Shown: piece after piece, positions 26,825 to 35,720 of the stretch
Position numbering within the stretch: position 1 is the first letter of the stretch
Layout of the letters: each line of letters opens with the position of its first letter
From: Hymenobacter sp. YC55
Lineage (GTDB): Bacteria; Bacteroidota; Bacteroidia; Cytophagales; Hymenobacteraceae
DNA: 64,000 bases
Reading direction: 5' to 3'
Assembly: GCF_029433095.1 (NCBI RefSeq)
Contig: NZ_JARNTX010000002.1
Span: 744,001-808,000, forward strand
The notes under the pieces: generated by a model
Databases searched by the model: none
Seen by the model: the letters and a program-made list of their open reading frames with translations, nothing else
Told to the model about the DNA's origin: nothing
Made by a program: the position numbers and the translations under genes

Positions 26825-27712
26825 TTACTTCAGCTTGGCTGCCAGCAGTTCTAGTGCCAGTTTCCACTGTTGCCCTTCGCGCTGCCACACGCGCAAGTAG
26901 TGCCCCCGCTGCTGCTGAAAGTCCAAGTATCCCAACGTGTAGCCAAGCTCACCGGAAGGAGCAACAGACGTCTGGAAAGGGCGGAAGAGTACTGCCTGTC
27001 TTGATTCGGATGCTAAGCGTTGCGCCGCGGCCCCCACATACGGAACAGCCTCTTCGCGCAACAACCGCAACTCACTGCCTGCCTTGGGTAGCACCGGCAC
27101 GTACGCCTGCTGCAAGCTGGTTTGTGCCCGTGTTGCAAAAGCGGCTTCAGCTTCTTGCAGGCTGTTGCGTAGCGCAACCGTATCGGCCGCGGCCTGGAGC
27201 TTAGCGGGGAAAGTTTTTGGATGTACAATTTCCACGGCTACAGCCGGGGTAGTATAGCTGATTCCCCCGTCATACGTTGCTTGCCAAGTGCCCGCTGTGG
27301 TCTTTTGCCACAGCGTCACGAAGTTGCCATAACCCACTGGTGGCTCGGCGGCAGAGTTGGGATGAAATTCGACGGGGCCTGTGGTAATACCCCAGCTGCC
27401 GCTAGCCGCTATGCGGGCGTAGGTTGGCCGCCAGGTCAGGCGACCGGGCCGTTCAGATTGGGCTGCGTAAAATGGGCCGCCTAGCACGAACTTGTCGTCG
27501 CGAAACAGGTACGCAGCCGCTAGGTACTTGCTGAAAGATTCTTTGACGCTGTGCTTGCCGCCATATGCAGCAAAAATGCGTTGCGCTTCTATAAGAGCGT
27601 GATAATCGGTTGCTACGGTTTCCTTATCAACAGTTTGGGAGCCGGCCAGCGGCAGTATGCCACAAGCAGCCGACAACCACGACACGAGCGAAAACCGTGA
27701 AAAAGACAACAT
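26825..27712 (-). CDS. Exported protein with NTF2-like domains, unknown function
   Basis: 295 residues. The N-terminus SWLSAACGILPLAGS is a signal peptide and possibly a lipobox (Cys17), though the residue at -3 is not ideal. Two similar halves follow, each with the SnoaL/DUF4440-like pattern of an alpha helix plus a curved sheet (SWGITTGPVEF..YGNFVTLWQKTTAGTWQATYDGG in the first, LGYTLGYLDF..GHYLRVWQREGQQWKLALELL in the second). The two W-x-W-type strands suggest a tandem NTF2-like fold. No catalytic residues can be assigned. Monocistronic. Confidence 0.72.
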   Translation of the reverse strand: MLSFSRFSLVSWLSAACGILPLAGSQTVDKETVATDYHALIEAQRIFAAYGGKHSVKESFSKYLAAAYLFRDDKFVLGGPFYAAQSERPGRLTWRPTYARIAASGSWGITTGPVEFHPNSAAEPPVGYGNFVTLWQKTTAGTWQATYDGGISYTTPAVAVEIVHPKTFPAKLQAAADTVALRNSLQEAEAAFATRAQTSLQQAYVPVLPKAGSELRLLREEAVPYVGAAAQRLASESRQAVLFRPFQTSVAPSGELGYTLGYLDFQQQRGHYLRVWQREGQQWKLALELLAAKLK

Positions 27713-27904
27713 GGTTAAATGTGAAAATAGAAAGTCGATTGAATATTACTTAAAAAGCAGGTGGCATAAAAGGATAGCCGTACGATTCAACTGTGAATCC
27801 CTTTTCGGCTTGCTTAAAGAATATATTCAAGTTGTTGCGAGCTTCCAGGCCCGGGGTTACTGGCTTTCTGCCATAGAGTACATCTCGCACTGAGTAAAAC
27901 AGCA

Positions 27905-27971
27905 GAAGCACTACAAGTAAGCCGTTGGAACGATGCTCTATCGTCCCAACGGCTTACTTGTAGTGCTTCTA
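27905..27971 (-). terminator. Very long hairpin downstream of hom
   Basis: 25-bp perfect arms (27905-27929 and 27947-27971), with an inner ACGAT / ATCGT pair closing a 5-base loop. The total paired length is about 30 bp. On the minus strand CTGTTTTAC follows. It probably ends the metY-metX-ssu-hom transcript but is much longer than other terminators here. Confidence 0.7.
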
Positions 27972-28007
27972 TTGATGAGCTCTTGGCTATTGTGCAGCCA
28001 AGAGGTG

Positions 28008-29246
28008 TTACAAACTAACTTCTTGCGTCAGGGTAGCGGGAGTGGAAGTCAAAGGGCGCACCACGCCGGTTCGTACTACAAAGGCTCCGAATTTGCGGAT
28101 CAGTTCCTTTACCCGCAGCAAGTTGGAAAGGGCCACGAAACCCACTACGTAGCCATCTTCATCGGCTTCTTCCGAAATTTCACTGAAGTCAAGCGCATCA
28201 ATCAGTCGGTCCTCATCGGTACGCAAGTAGATTTCCAGCTCTAGGTCGGTGGCGTAGGTAGGGGAGGAAGCAGTAAGCTTAGGATACTGATAGGAGTAGC
28301 CCTGCCGGATAGCAGCCAAATCGGCTAGAACTGCCGAGCCGGTAGGGTGCCCACCCGCGCCCCGGCCCCGGAGGAACTGCTCACCCGCAAAATCAGCTTC
28401 AATCAGGACGCCGTTGAATTCGTGGTCGACCGAGTAAAGAGGAGATGACGGAGCAACCAGCAGCGGCGTCACCAGGGCCGTCACGCGGCCATCGGGTAGG
28501 CGCTGCAAACCGGCTACCACCTTGATTTTGCGGCCTAATGTTGCGGCAAAGGCAATATCAACGGCGTTTATATCTTCGATGCCTAGGTTCAGTACTTCAT
28601 CTGGTTGAAGGAAAGTCCCGTAGGCGTGCGCTGCCAGAATCACTGCTTTAGAGCGTGGGTCGAAAGCGCCCATATCCAAGGTGGGGTCGGTTTCGGCAAA
28701 GCCTTTGGCCTGCGCTTCCGCCAGAGCAGGGGCATAGTCGGAGCCTTCTTCGCCCATGCGCGTCAGCACGTAGTTCGACGACCCGTTCAGGATGCCCGTC
28801 ACGCTTCGTAGTGGCTCCTCACCGAAATAGGCATCCAGCGTCCGGATGACTGGAATGCTACCGCACACGGCTGCTTCGTACAGCAGCTTTCCGCCCGCCT
28901 CCTGCTGCAACTGCACCAATTCCGGCAAGTGGCGGGCCAGCATGGCCTTGTTGGCCGTCACGACGCGCCGGCCTTGGCGCAACGCCTCACTTACCAACCG
29001 AAACGCCTCGGCAGCATCATCAATCACTTCTACCAGCACATCAAGCGTAGGGTCTTGCAACAACTCGTCGGCGTTGAAGTCGAACCGGCTCAAGGGGAGG
29101 CTACGGGACTTCGTGGGGTTTTTCACGGCAATGCGCGCCACCTCGAAGCCCGTTTCGGGCCGCTGTTCAAGAATATCGTAGAGGCCTTGCCCCACGCAGC
29201 CAAAACCAATGAGGCCAATGCGCAAGGTTTGTTTGTCAGCTACCAT
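28008..29246 (-). CDS. hom: Homoserine dehydrogenase
   Basis: 412 residues. Reduces aspartate semialdehyde to homoserine, the branch point to threonine and methionine. The Rossmann motif GFGCVGQG is at residues 14-21 of MVADKQTLRIGLIGFG. The catalytic-domain signature is VCGSIPVIRTLDAYFGEE..GILNGSSNYVLTRM, then FAETDPTLDMGAFDPRSKAVILA. A C-terminal ACT-like region follows (VVGFVALSNLLRVKELIRKFG). Not fused to aspartokinase. The longer frame to 29342 would overlap the ATPase gene, while MVADKQ starts 35 bp after it. Last gene of the methionine block, supplying homoserine for metX. Confidence 0.96.
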   Translation of the reverse strand: MVADKQTLRIGLIGFGCVGQGLYDILEQRPETGFEVARIAVKNPTKSRSLPLSRFDFNADELLQDPTLDVLVEVIDDAAEAFRLVSEALRQGRRVVTANKAMLARHLPELVQLQQEAGGKLLYEAAVCGSIPVIRTLDAYFGEEPLRSVTGILNGSSNYVLTRMGEEGSDYAPALAEAQAKGFAETDPTLDMGAFDPRSKAVILAAHAYGTFLQPDEVLNLGIEDINAVDIAFAATLGRKIKVVAGLQRLPDGRVTALVTPLLVAPSSPLYSVDHEFNGVLIEADFAGEQFLRGRGAGGHPTGSAVLADLAAIRQGYSYQYPKLTASSPTYATDLELEIYLRTDEDRLIDALDFSEISEEADEDGYVVGFVALSNLLRVKELIRKFGAFVVRTGVVRPLTSTPATLTQEVSL

Positions 29247-29281
29247 TTGAGAGAGGATTTCAAGAGAAGAAAGAGGTACAA

Positions 29282-30025
29282 TCAAGCCAGCAGAGGCTCG
29301 TCGGTAGTTACATCGAGGGCGTCCAGCACGCGTTGTTTCCATAACTGAAAATCGGGGTCGGTGCGACGCCGGGGCCGGGGCAGATCCACGGTCAGCGTTT
29401 GGTGAATGCGGCCGGGGTGCCCGCGTAGCACCACCACCCGGTCGGAAAGCACGAGGGCTTCCTCGATGTCGTGCGTAACCAGCAGCAACGTAGGTTTATC
29501 GTACGACCAGATTTCGAGCAGATGATCCTGAAGCTTCATTTTGGTGAAGGGGTCGAGGGCGCTAAACGGCTCGTCGAGTAGCAGCAACGACGGCTGCGCC
29601 ACCAAGGCCCGTGCAATAGCCACCCGCTGCGCCATGCCCCCGGAAAGTTGGCGGGGCAGCGCCTCGGCAAACGCCGTAAGGCCTACCCGTTCCAGCACCG
29701 CCGAAGTGCGTTGTGCCTGCTCGGCCGCTGACAACCCGGCAATACCGAACTGCACGTTTTGGCGCACCGTCAGCCAAGGCATCAGGCGTGGCTCTTGGAA
29801 AATGACCCCCACCGCAGGATGCGGAGCCGTAATTGGTTCTTCATCAATAAGTACCCGGCCCTTAGTAGGCGTATCGAGCCCAGCCACAATGCGCAGCAGC
29901 GTGCTCTTGCCGCAGCCACTCGTTCCTACAAGCGTCACGATTTCACCCGAACGCACGTGCACATCGATGTCGTCGAGCGCCACTACGGGCCCAAACTGCT
30001 TGCTGATGTGGTTGATGCGGAGCAT
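29282..30025 (-). CDS. ABC transporter ATP-binding protein, sulfonate/nitrate/taurine type
   Basis: 247 residues. Cytoplasmic ATPase of a SsuB/TauB/NrtD-like importer. Walker A GTSGCGKST at 34-42, the Q-loop in VIFQEPRLMPWLTV, signature LSGGMAQRVAIARAL, Walker B LLLLDEPFSALDP and H-loop LLVTHDIEEAL. The phrase EPRLMPWLTV is typical of the aliphatic-sulfonate subfamily. It lies between its permease gene (112-bp gap) and hom (35-bp gap), inside the SAM-riboswitch-controlled unit, which supports a sulfur compound as substrate. Confidence 0.93.
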   Translation of the reverse strand: MLRINHISKQFGPVVALDDIDVHVRSGEIVTLVGTSGCGKSTLLRIVAGLDTPTKGRVLIDEEPITAPHPAVGVIFQEPRLMPWLTVRQNVQFGIAGLSAAEQAQRTSAVLERVGLTAFAEALPRQLSGGMAQRVAIARALVAQPSLLLLDEPFSALDPFTKMKLQDHLLEIWSYDKPTLLLVTHDIEEALVLSDRVVVLRGHPGRIHQTLTVDLPRPRRRTDPDFQLWKQRVLDALDVTTDEPLLA

Positions 30026-30026
30026 A

Positions 30027-30131
30027 GAGTAACTGAGTAACTAAGTAGCTGAGTATGGACTAGGGAGTACTGATGGGGTAGAGCAGCAGAGTGAGATGTT
30101 CTGGTAGAGTCATTGAATCACTCAGTTACTC
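30027..30131. repeat. Octamer repeats and inverted repeat between permease and ATPase genes
   Basis: Three degenerate octamers (TAACTGAG, TAACTAAG, TAGCTGAG) start at 30030. GAGTAACTGAGT (30027-30038) is the exact inverse of ACTCAGTTACTC (30120-30131). The gap is therefore a simple-sequence spacer able to fold. Confidence 0.6.
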
Positions 30132-30137
30132 CGCCGC

Positions 30138-31001
30138 TCAGTTGCTCACCCGATGCGTGTCTTGCCAGCGGAGCAGGCGGCGGCTGAGTTGGGAAAGCAG
30201 GGCGTCGGTGAGCTGGCCGAGCACGGCGAAGAGCAAGATGCTAGCTAGAATGGTCTGGGGGCGGCCGGTCATTTGGCCATCAACCAGTAGAAAGCCCAAG
30301 CCCTTGTTGGCACCCATGATTTCGGCGGCTACCACAAACATCCACCCGAGGCCCAATCCGCTCCGAAGACCAACAAAGTAGGCGGGTAGCGTGGCCGGCA
30401 TGAAAATGCGCCGAACCAGCTGAAACCCCGACAGCCGATACACCCGGCCCACTTCCACCAGCTTGCGGTCCACGCCCTGAATACCATTCATCAAGTTGAG
30501 GTACACCGGGAAAAACACACCCACCGCAATTAGCACCACTTTCGAGGTTTCGTAAATGCCCATCCACAGAATGAACAGCGGCACCCACGCCAACGACGGA
30601 ATGTTGCGAATACCTTGTAGCAGCGGATCAAGCAATTGATTCAGCGTGCGGGAATATCCCGTTAGTGCCCCAAATACAGTGGCCAAGGCGCTGCCCAACA
30701 AGAACCCGAGTGCCACGCGCCACAGCGTAATGGCCAGATGCTCCCACAGTTCGCCGGTTAAGGCCATCTGCCAAATCGTAGCTAGTACGCGCGAAGGGGC
30801 GGGCAACAGGTTGGGTGGCAAAACCCCCACGCGGGCCAGCACTTCCCACACCACGAGCAGTAGCGCCGGTAACACAGCTCCGCGTAGCCAGCCCCATCGG
30901 CCCGGCGTGCGCAATACAACTTGCTCTGCCGCCGGCGTGCTAGCCGCAACCGGTGCGGTAGCAGGAGCAGGCGAAACGTATAGAGATGAAGATTCGGACA
31001 T
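30138..31001 (-). CDS. ABC transporter permease, sulfonate/nitrate/taurine type
   Basis: 287 residues with six predicted membrane helices. The N-terminus is Ala/Pro-rich and cytoplasmic. The SsuC/TauC-type BPD_transp_1 domain includes LWRVALGFLLGSALATVFGALTGYSRTLNQLLDPLLQGIRNIP, SLAWVPLFILWMGI and the EAA-like loop GVDRKLVEVGRVYRLSGFQ..PATLPAYFVGLRSGLGLGWMFVVAAEI. Forms the membrane channel with the neighbouring ATPase and binding protein. A 78-bp inverted-repeat element lies between this gene and the binding-protein gene. Confidence 0.93.
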   Translation of the reverse strand: MSESSSLYVSPAPATAPVAASTPAAEQVVLRTPGRWGWLRGAVLPALLLVVWEVLARVGVLPPNLLPAPSRVLATIWQMALTGELWEHLAITLWRVALGFLLGSALATVFGALTGYSRTLNQLLDPLLQGIRNIPSLAWVPLFILWMGIYETSKVVLIAVGVFFPVYLNLMNGIQGVDRKLVEVGRVYRLSGFQLVRRIFMPATLPAYFVGLRSGLGLGWMFVVAAEIMGANKGLGFLLVDGQMTGRPQTILASILLFAVLGQLTDALLSQLSRRLLRWQDTHRVSN

Positions 31002-31017
31002 GAACAGTGGTTAGGCA

Positions 31018-31095
31018 CTGTCATTGCGACGCCGGAGGAATCTGGATAAACGGTTCAGCGTCTTCACTCAGATTCCTCTTGCGCCGCAGTGACAG
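31018..31095. repeat. 78-bp inverted-repeat element, copy A
   Basis: Arms CTGTCATTGCGACGC.. (31018-31044) and its inverse ending GCAGTGACAG (31069-31095) pair over 27 bp with four mismatches. Same family as the copy at 53236-53312 (shared TGTCAT, CGACGC and AGGAATCTG). It lies in the 100-bp gap between the binding-protein and permease genes, inside the operon. Confidence 0.8.
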
Positions 31096-31101
31096 GAAGG
31101 C

Positions 31102-32145
31102 TTACTTGGCCGCGGTGGCTTTCACCTTGGCCGGCGTGATTTTTTCGGCGAACTGCGTGTCAATCAGGTTGCTGACGGTTTGGTTGATGTCCACATTCTG
31201 GTCGATGGTGCCACTTTTCTTGAGCACGTCGCCGGCTGCGGAAATGGTGCTGCGCTGCTGCGGGCCAAAGGTGATGTTGGATAAGTCGGTGCGCTCTAGC
31301 TGCTTGGCCGCTACGGCTTCGTTTAGCTTCGCCTCAGTAGCTAGTGTCTTTTTTAGTTCTTCGGGGTGCTCAACAGCCCACTGACGAGCTTTTTCATAAC
31401 CAGCCAATACTTGGTCGACCAAGGCCGGATTCTGCTTGGCAAACTCTTCGCGCACATTCAGTACGCCGTAGCTATTGAAGTCGGCGTTGCGGTAAAACAG
31501 TCGGGCGCCCGATTCCAGTTCGGCTTTGGCCATGTGCGGATCTAGGCCAGCCCACGCATCGACGTCGCCTTTTTCGAGGGCGGCGCGGCCGTCGGGGTGT
31601 TGCAACGGAATTAGCTCGATGTCTTTCTCGCTCAGACCAGCTTGGTCGAGGGCGCGCAGCAAAAAGATGTAGGGGTCAGTGCCACGGGTAGCCGCCACGC
31701 GCTTGCCCTTCAGGTCGGCCACCGTTTTGATGGTGGATTTCGGACCAGTGCACAGCGCCGTCCACTCCGGCTTCGAGTAGATGTAAATAGATTTCAAAGG
31801 GTTGCCGTTGGCTTTGCCAATCAGGGCCGCGGCGCCAGCCGTAGAGCCGAAATCAATGCTGCTGCCATTTAGGAATTCCAAGGCCTTGTTGCTGCCCTGG
31901 CTGAGCACCCATTCCACCTTGATATTTTGCTTGGCTAAATCTTTCTCCAGCCAGCCCTGCTGCTTTAGCACCAAGCTCAGCGGATTGTAGTAGGCATAAT
32001 CCAGACGCACAACCTCTGGCTGCGTGCCTTTGGTAGCAGTGCCAGCCCCTCCACATCCGGCCAGCAGCAAAAGTGTCATCAGCAGGGCCCCCATAAAAGA
32101 GAACTGCCGGTCAGATATAGCTGGATGTGAAGTGGTTGAGTTCAT
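31102..32145 (-). CDS. Substrate-binding lipoprotein of sulfonate-type ABC importer
   Basis: 347 residues from MNSTTSHPAISD. Lipobox LLLAGC (Cys31) anchors it to the membrane. The SsuA/NMT1-type periplasmic binding fold is visible: RLDYAYYNPLSLVLKQQGWLEKDL, FLNGSSIDFGSTAGAAALIGKANG, TVADLKGKRVAATRGTDPYIFLLRALDQAGL, and DAWAGLDPHMAKAE. It captures aliphatic sulfonates or a similar small anion in family members. The exact ligand is not known here. The longer frame (to 32262) would overlap metX, and the chosen ATG is 55 bp after metX. Encoded within the methionine operon. Confidence 0.93.
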   Translation of the reverse strand: MNSTTSHPAISDRQFSFMGALLMTLLLLAGCGGAGTATKGTQPEVVRLDYAYYNPLSLVLKQQGWLEKDLAKQNIKVEWVLSQGSNKALEFLNGSSIDFGSTAGAAALIGKANGNPLKSIYIYSKPEWTALCTGPKSTIKTVADLKGKRVAATRGTDPYIFLLRALDQAGLSEKDIELIPLQHPDGRAALEKGDVDAWAGLDPHMAKAELESGARLFYRNADFNSYGVLNVREEFAKQNPALVDQVLAGYEKARQWAVEHPEELKKTLATEAKLNEAVAAKQLERTDLSNITFGPQQRSTISAAGDVLKKSGTIDQNVDINQTVSNLIDTQFAEKITPAKVKATAAK

Positions 32146-32200
32146 GAGAATCGGATGAAAGGTTATTGGGGCCGTTACTCGCCTCCGTACCGGAGCGAGA

Positions 32201-33232
32201 TTAATGAGCGAAAACCTGGGCGTGAAAGCGTTCCAGGAAGTGCGTGATGTGTGCTGTTTCAATCAGAAAGCCGTCGTGGCCGAAGCGGGAATCCATTTCG
32301 GCATACATGGCGCCCGGAATGTGGCGAGCCAACAGTTGCTGCTCGGTCGGCGGAAACAGCACATCGGAGGTGATACCTATTATAAGGGTCCGCGCCTGCA
32401 CCCGCCGCAAAGCCGCCGCTACGCCCCCGCGTCCGCGGCCAACGTTGTGCGAGTCCATGGCTCTTGATAGCGCCACGTACGTGTGCGCGTTGAAGCGGGC
32501 CACCAGCTTGTCGCCCTGATATTGTTGATAAGCGCTGGCTCGGAAATCGTCTATCTTTTCGTCGGTAGCTTCTGCCTGGGTTTCGCTGTAAGCTCCGTAG
32601 CTGCGGTAGCTCAGCAGCGCCACGGCCCGGGCGGCCCGCAAACCGGCTGCGCCACCTTCAGGCGTTGCTTGGTGGTAAGTGGAATCGGCGAAAATGGCTA
32701 GTCGTTGCGCTTCGTTGAAGGCAATGCCCCACGGCGAATGTTGGGCATTGGTAGCCAACAAGATCAGGTTTTCAAACACAGTTGGCTGCTGAACAGCCCA
32801 TTCCAACGCCTGTTGGCCGCCCAGAGAGCCGCCAATCAGCGTGTGAATCTGCGTTAACCCGAGGTGCTGGCGTAGCGCTTCATGCGCCGCCACTAGGTCA
32901 CGGATGGTAAGCAAAGGAAACTGCTGATACCGCGGAGCGCCCGTTTCCGGGGCCGGCGAAAGCGGATTGGTAGAGCCATAGCAAGAGCCCAGCACATTGG
33001 CGCATACTATAAACCAGTCAGCCGGATCGAAGTAGCAGTCTGACCCAAACAGGCCCGGCCACCAACCAAGCACATCGGCGTTGGCGGTGAGGGCATGGCA
33101 CACCCACACTACGTTGTCGGCGGCGGCATTCAGGGTGCCAAAGGTGCTGTAAGCCACTTCCACACCAGTAAGCACCTCGCCGCTTTCCAGGGCTAAAGGT
33201 TTGGGTAGCAAGAAGCTTTGATTCTCAGGCAT
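32201..33232 (-). CDS. metX: Homoserine O-acetyltransferase
   Basis: 343 residues. Transfers acetyl from acetyl-CoA to homoserine, the first committed step of methionine synthesis by direct sulfhydrylation. Alpha/beta-hydrolase fold: VCHALTANADVLGWWPGLFG, NVLGSCYGSTNPLSP, the nucleophile serine in LIGGSLGGQQALEWA (about residue 135), the aspartate in GITSDVLFPPTEQ and the histidine in SRFGHDGFLIE. START: the longer frame adds 20 residues, but MPENQSFLLP fits the family. Follows metY with a 276-bp gap holding hairpins but no promoter box that I can see. A succinyl-transferase activity cannot be excluded from sequence alone. Confidence 0.95.
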   Translation of the reverse strand: MPENQSFLLPKPLALESGEVLTGVEVAYSTFGTLNAAADNVVWVCHALTANADVLGWWPGLFGSDCYFDPADWFIVCANVLGSCYGSTNPLSPAPETGAPRYQQFPLLTIRDLVAAHEALRQHLGLTQIHTLIGGSLGGQQALEWAVQQPTVFENLILLATNAQHSPWGIAFNEAQRLAIFADSTYHQATPEGGAAGLRAARAVALLSYRSYGAYSETQAEATDEKIDDFRASAYQQYQGDKLVARFNAHTYVALSRAMDSHNVGRGRGGVAAALRRVQARTLIIGITSDVLFPPTEQQLLARHIPGAMYAEMDSRFGHDGFLIETAHITHFLERFHAQVFAH

Positions 33233-33464
33233 TTCGTTTGGGTAATGATTGATAAAGGAGAGAAGGAAACCGAGACGCCTGGGGTAGCACAACGGTTTTT
33301 AAGGCACTTACTCTGGGTTCTGTATTTGGTGGCTGCGTCACAAACAGCCAACGGGCTGAGCCAGCGAACCAGCCCAACCCGTGCTAGTTGTGGGATGGGA
33401 AAAGCGGCTCCCTCTCTCACAAAAAAACCGCCTTCCCACCCACGTGCTGCACTTGCTGAAAGTA

Positions 33465-33496
33465 GCCCGGCCGCCCCTCTCACCGACCGGCCGGGC
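33465..33496. repeat. Hairpin in the metY-metX gap
   Basis: GCCCGGCCG (33465-33473) pairs with CGGCCGGGC (33488-33496), 12 bp after the metY stop on the minus strand. No T-run follows, so it may act as a partial terminator or mRNA-end stabiliser. The rest of this 276-bp gap contains only imperfect inverted repeats. Confidence 0.55.
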
Positions 33497-33508
33497 CAGA
33501 CCCTCTCC

Positions 33509-34906
<1,398 letters not shown>

Positions 34907-34964
34907 TCAGCTGAGTTAAGGAATGTATGTAGGAAGAAAGAGAGTGTATTTCACTGTAAGCGAG

Positions 34965-35027
34965 GCCACAAGAAGCTGTGGCAGGTTGCCTTTGGCCACC
35001 CAAAACGCAGCGGCGCAGGTGTGGCAG
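34965..35027 (-). promoter_or_regulatory. Alternative-hairpin region ahead of metY
   Basis: On the minus strand four short segments occur in order: GCCAC (near 35025), GTGGC (near 34999), GCCACA (34982-34977) and TGTGGC (34970-34965). Segments 1:2, 2:3 and 3:4 can each pair, the layout of classical attenuators. No T-run follows the last hairpin, so any effect would be on translation of metY or on Rho, not intrinsic termination. Confidence 0.4.
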
Positions 35028-35114
35028 AACTCAACGCCGGAGCCTAGGGCGTAGCGATGCTGGTTAAGAAGGCAATAAAAAGGGGAGGGGGAAGTGTGCC
35101 GGAGCCGTCAGGGG

Positions 35115-35273
35115 CTAACAACACCAACAACAGGCGCTACAACAGCAGCGCATTCGCATTCGAGTGGCCGGAGCAACCACAGGCGACAAGCGAAAACCCA
35201 TCGGCAAACCAGTGCGCAGCGAAGCGACTAGAGCGGACAGGAGAAGTAAAGCGGAATTTAGGCTATTTTTCAT
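35115..35273 (-). CDS. Poly-cysteine leader peptide (52 aa) in the metY leader
   Basis: ATG 35273-35271 to TAG 35117-35115. The peptide starts MKNSLNSALLLLSALVAS and ends MRMRCCCSACCWCC, so seven of the last ten residues are Cys and one is Trp, directly before the stop. The ATG is 8 nt after the last base of the SAM-I riboswitch on the same strand, and metY starts 211 nt after the stop. Too short for ordinary ORF finding. The layout is that of a ribosome-stalling leader peptide sensing charged tRNA-Cys. Bacterial poly-Cys leader ORFs with cysteine-dependent attenuation are known in mycobacteria. Downstream is a C-rich, G-poor tract that could be a Rho-loading site. Translation of the frame is unproven. 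A chance product of a TGT/TGG-rich stretch is the alternative. Confidence 0.65.
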   Translation of the reverse strand: MKNSLNSALLLLSALVASLRTGLPMGFRLSPVVAPATRMRMRCCCSACCWCC

Positions 35274-35280
35274 GGTACTC

Positions 35281-35394
35281 AACTTATCTCTCCCGCCGAT
35301 GAATGTCGGAGCGGGCAGGAATTGGCACCTTTCGTGTCAACGAAGGTTGCCAGTGGGTCACGGAGCCTGTTCTCTCGCCACTTCTGTATAAATC
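35281..35394 (-). promoter_or_regulatory. SAM-I (S-box) riboswitch
   Basis: On the minus strand the conserved S-box core is present in order. P1 5' side is ATTTAT (35393-35388), then GTGGCGAGAG and CTGGCAACC (end of P2 and kink-turn/pseudoknot region). GAAAGGTGCCAATTCC forms P3 and the SAM-binding core, a P4 stem is formed by GCCCGC / GGCGGG, and the closing GAGAGATAAG gives the 3' side of P1. Length about 114 nt, as in the family. S-adenosylmethionine binding normally lowers expression of downstream methionine genes, here metY-metX-ABC transporter-hom. No terminator stem follows P1 directly. The Cys-rich reading frame starts instead, so control may act on its translation. Confidence 0.93.
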
Positions 35395-35441
35395 TGTAAA
35401 AACTGTCCCACCGTAAGCGGGGAGTACCGTGCTAGGTGTTG

Positions 35442-35471
35442 CAAATGTAAAGCCGGATTTGATATACGCAA
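35442..35471 (-). promoter_or_regulatory. Complete promoter of the metY operon
   Basis: Minus strand TTG (35471-35469), 19-bp spacer, TACATTTG (35449-35442). Predicted start near 35436, about 40 nt before the SAM riboswitch and 530 nt before metY. Confidence 0.8.
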
Positions 35472-35666
35472 TACAAGCAAGAAATATTTTTTGTTTTTCT
35501 ATTGCCTCAATTCAACTGTCCGAATTGTAAGATGAGGATGCTAAATGTGGCTGTATATCAGCTAGGTAACAAACAGTAAGAGGTGTGTGTATTAGTAGTT
35601 GCAACGGCTGTGCTATCTGCTAAGCGACTATTTTGTTGACCCAGCGCCAAAGAATTAGCGCATAAA

Positions 35667-35695
35667 AAAAGCCGCTCTGAAACAGAGTGGCTTTT
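35667..35695 (-). terminator. Intrinsic terminator of LysM gene
   Basis: 13-bp stem (AAAAGCCGCTCTG, 35667-35679, with 35683-35695, one G-T pair), 3-base loop. On the minus strand it ends in a run of seven T. Confidence 0.9.
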
Positions 35696-35720
35696 ATAAA
35701 ATTTCCTAGAAGAAATCTTT

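Noticed and set aside
27657-27893. 78-codon plus-strand frame in the gap before the long hairpin
   Set aside because: It begins inside the divergent NTF2-like gene, has no promoter or domain, and its composition is not coding-like.
33233-33508. Second riboswitch before metX
   Set aside because: I looked for S-box, cobalamin and THF-type conserved cores on the minus strand and found none. Only hairpins are present.
35057-35302. 81-codon plus-strand frame opposite the metY leader
   Set aside because: It is antisense to the riboswitch end and the Cys-rich frame, with Asn/Ser-rich composition and no promoter box. It is explained as a shadow.
35400-35436. Possible early terminator before the riboswitch (CCC..GGG then GTTTTT)
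   Set aside because: The stem is only about four base pairs once drawn. Not a convincing terminator.
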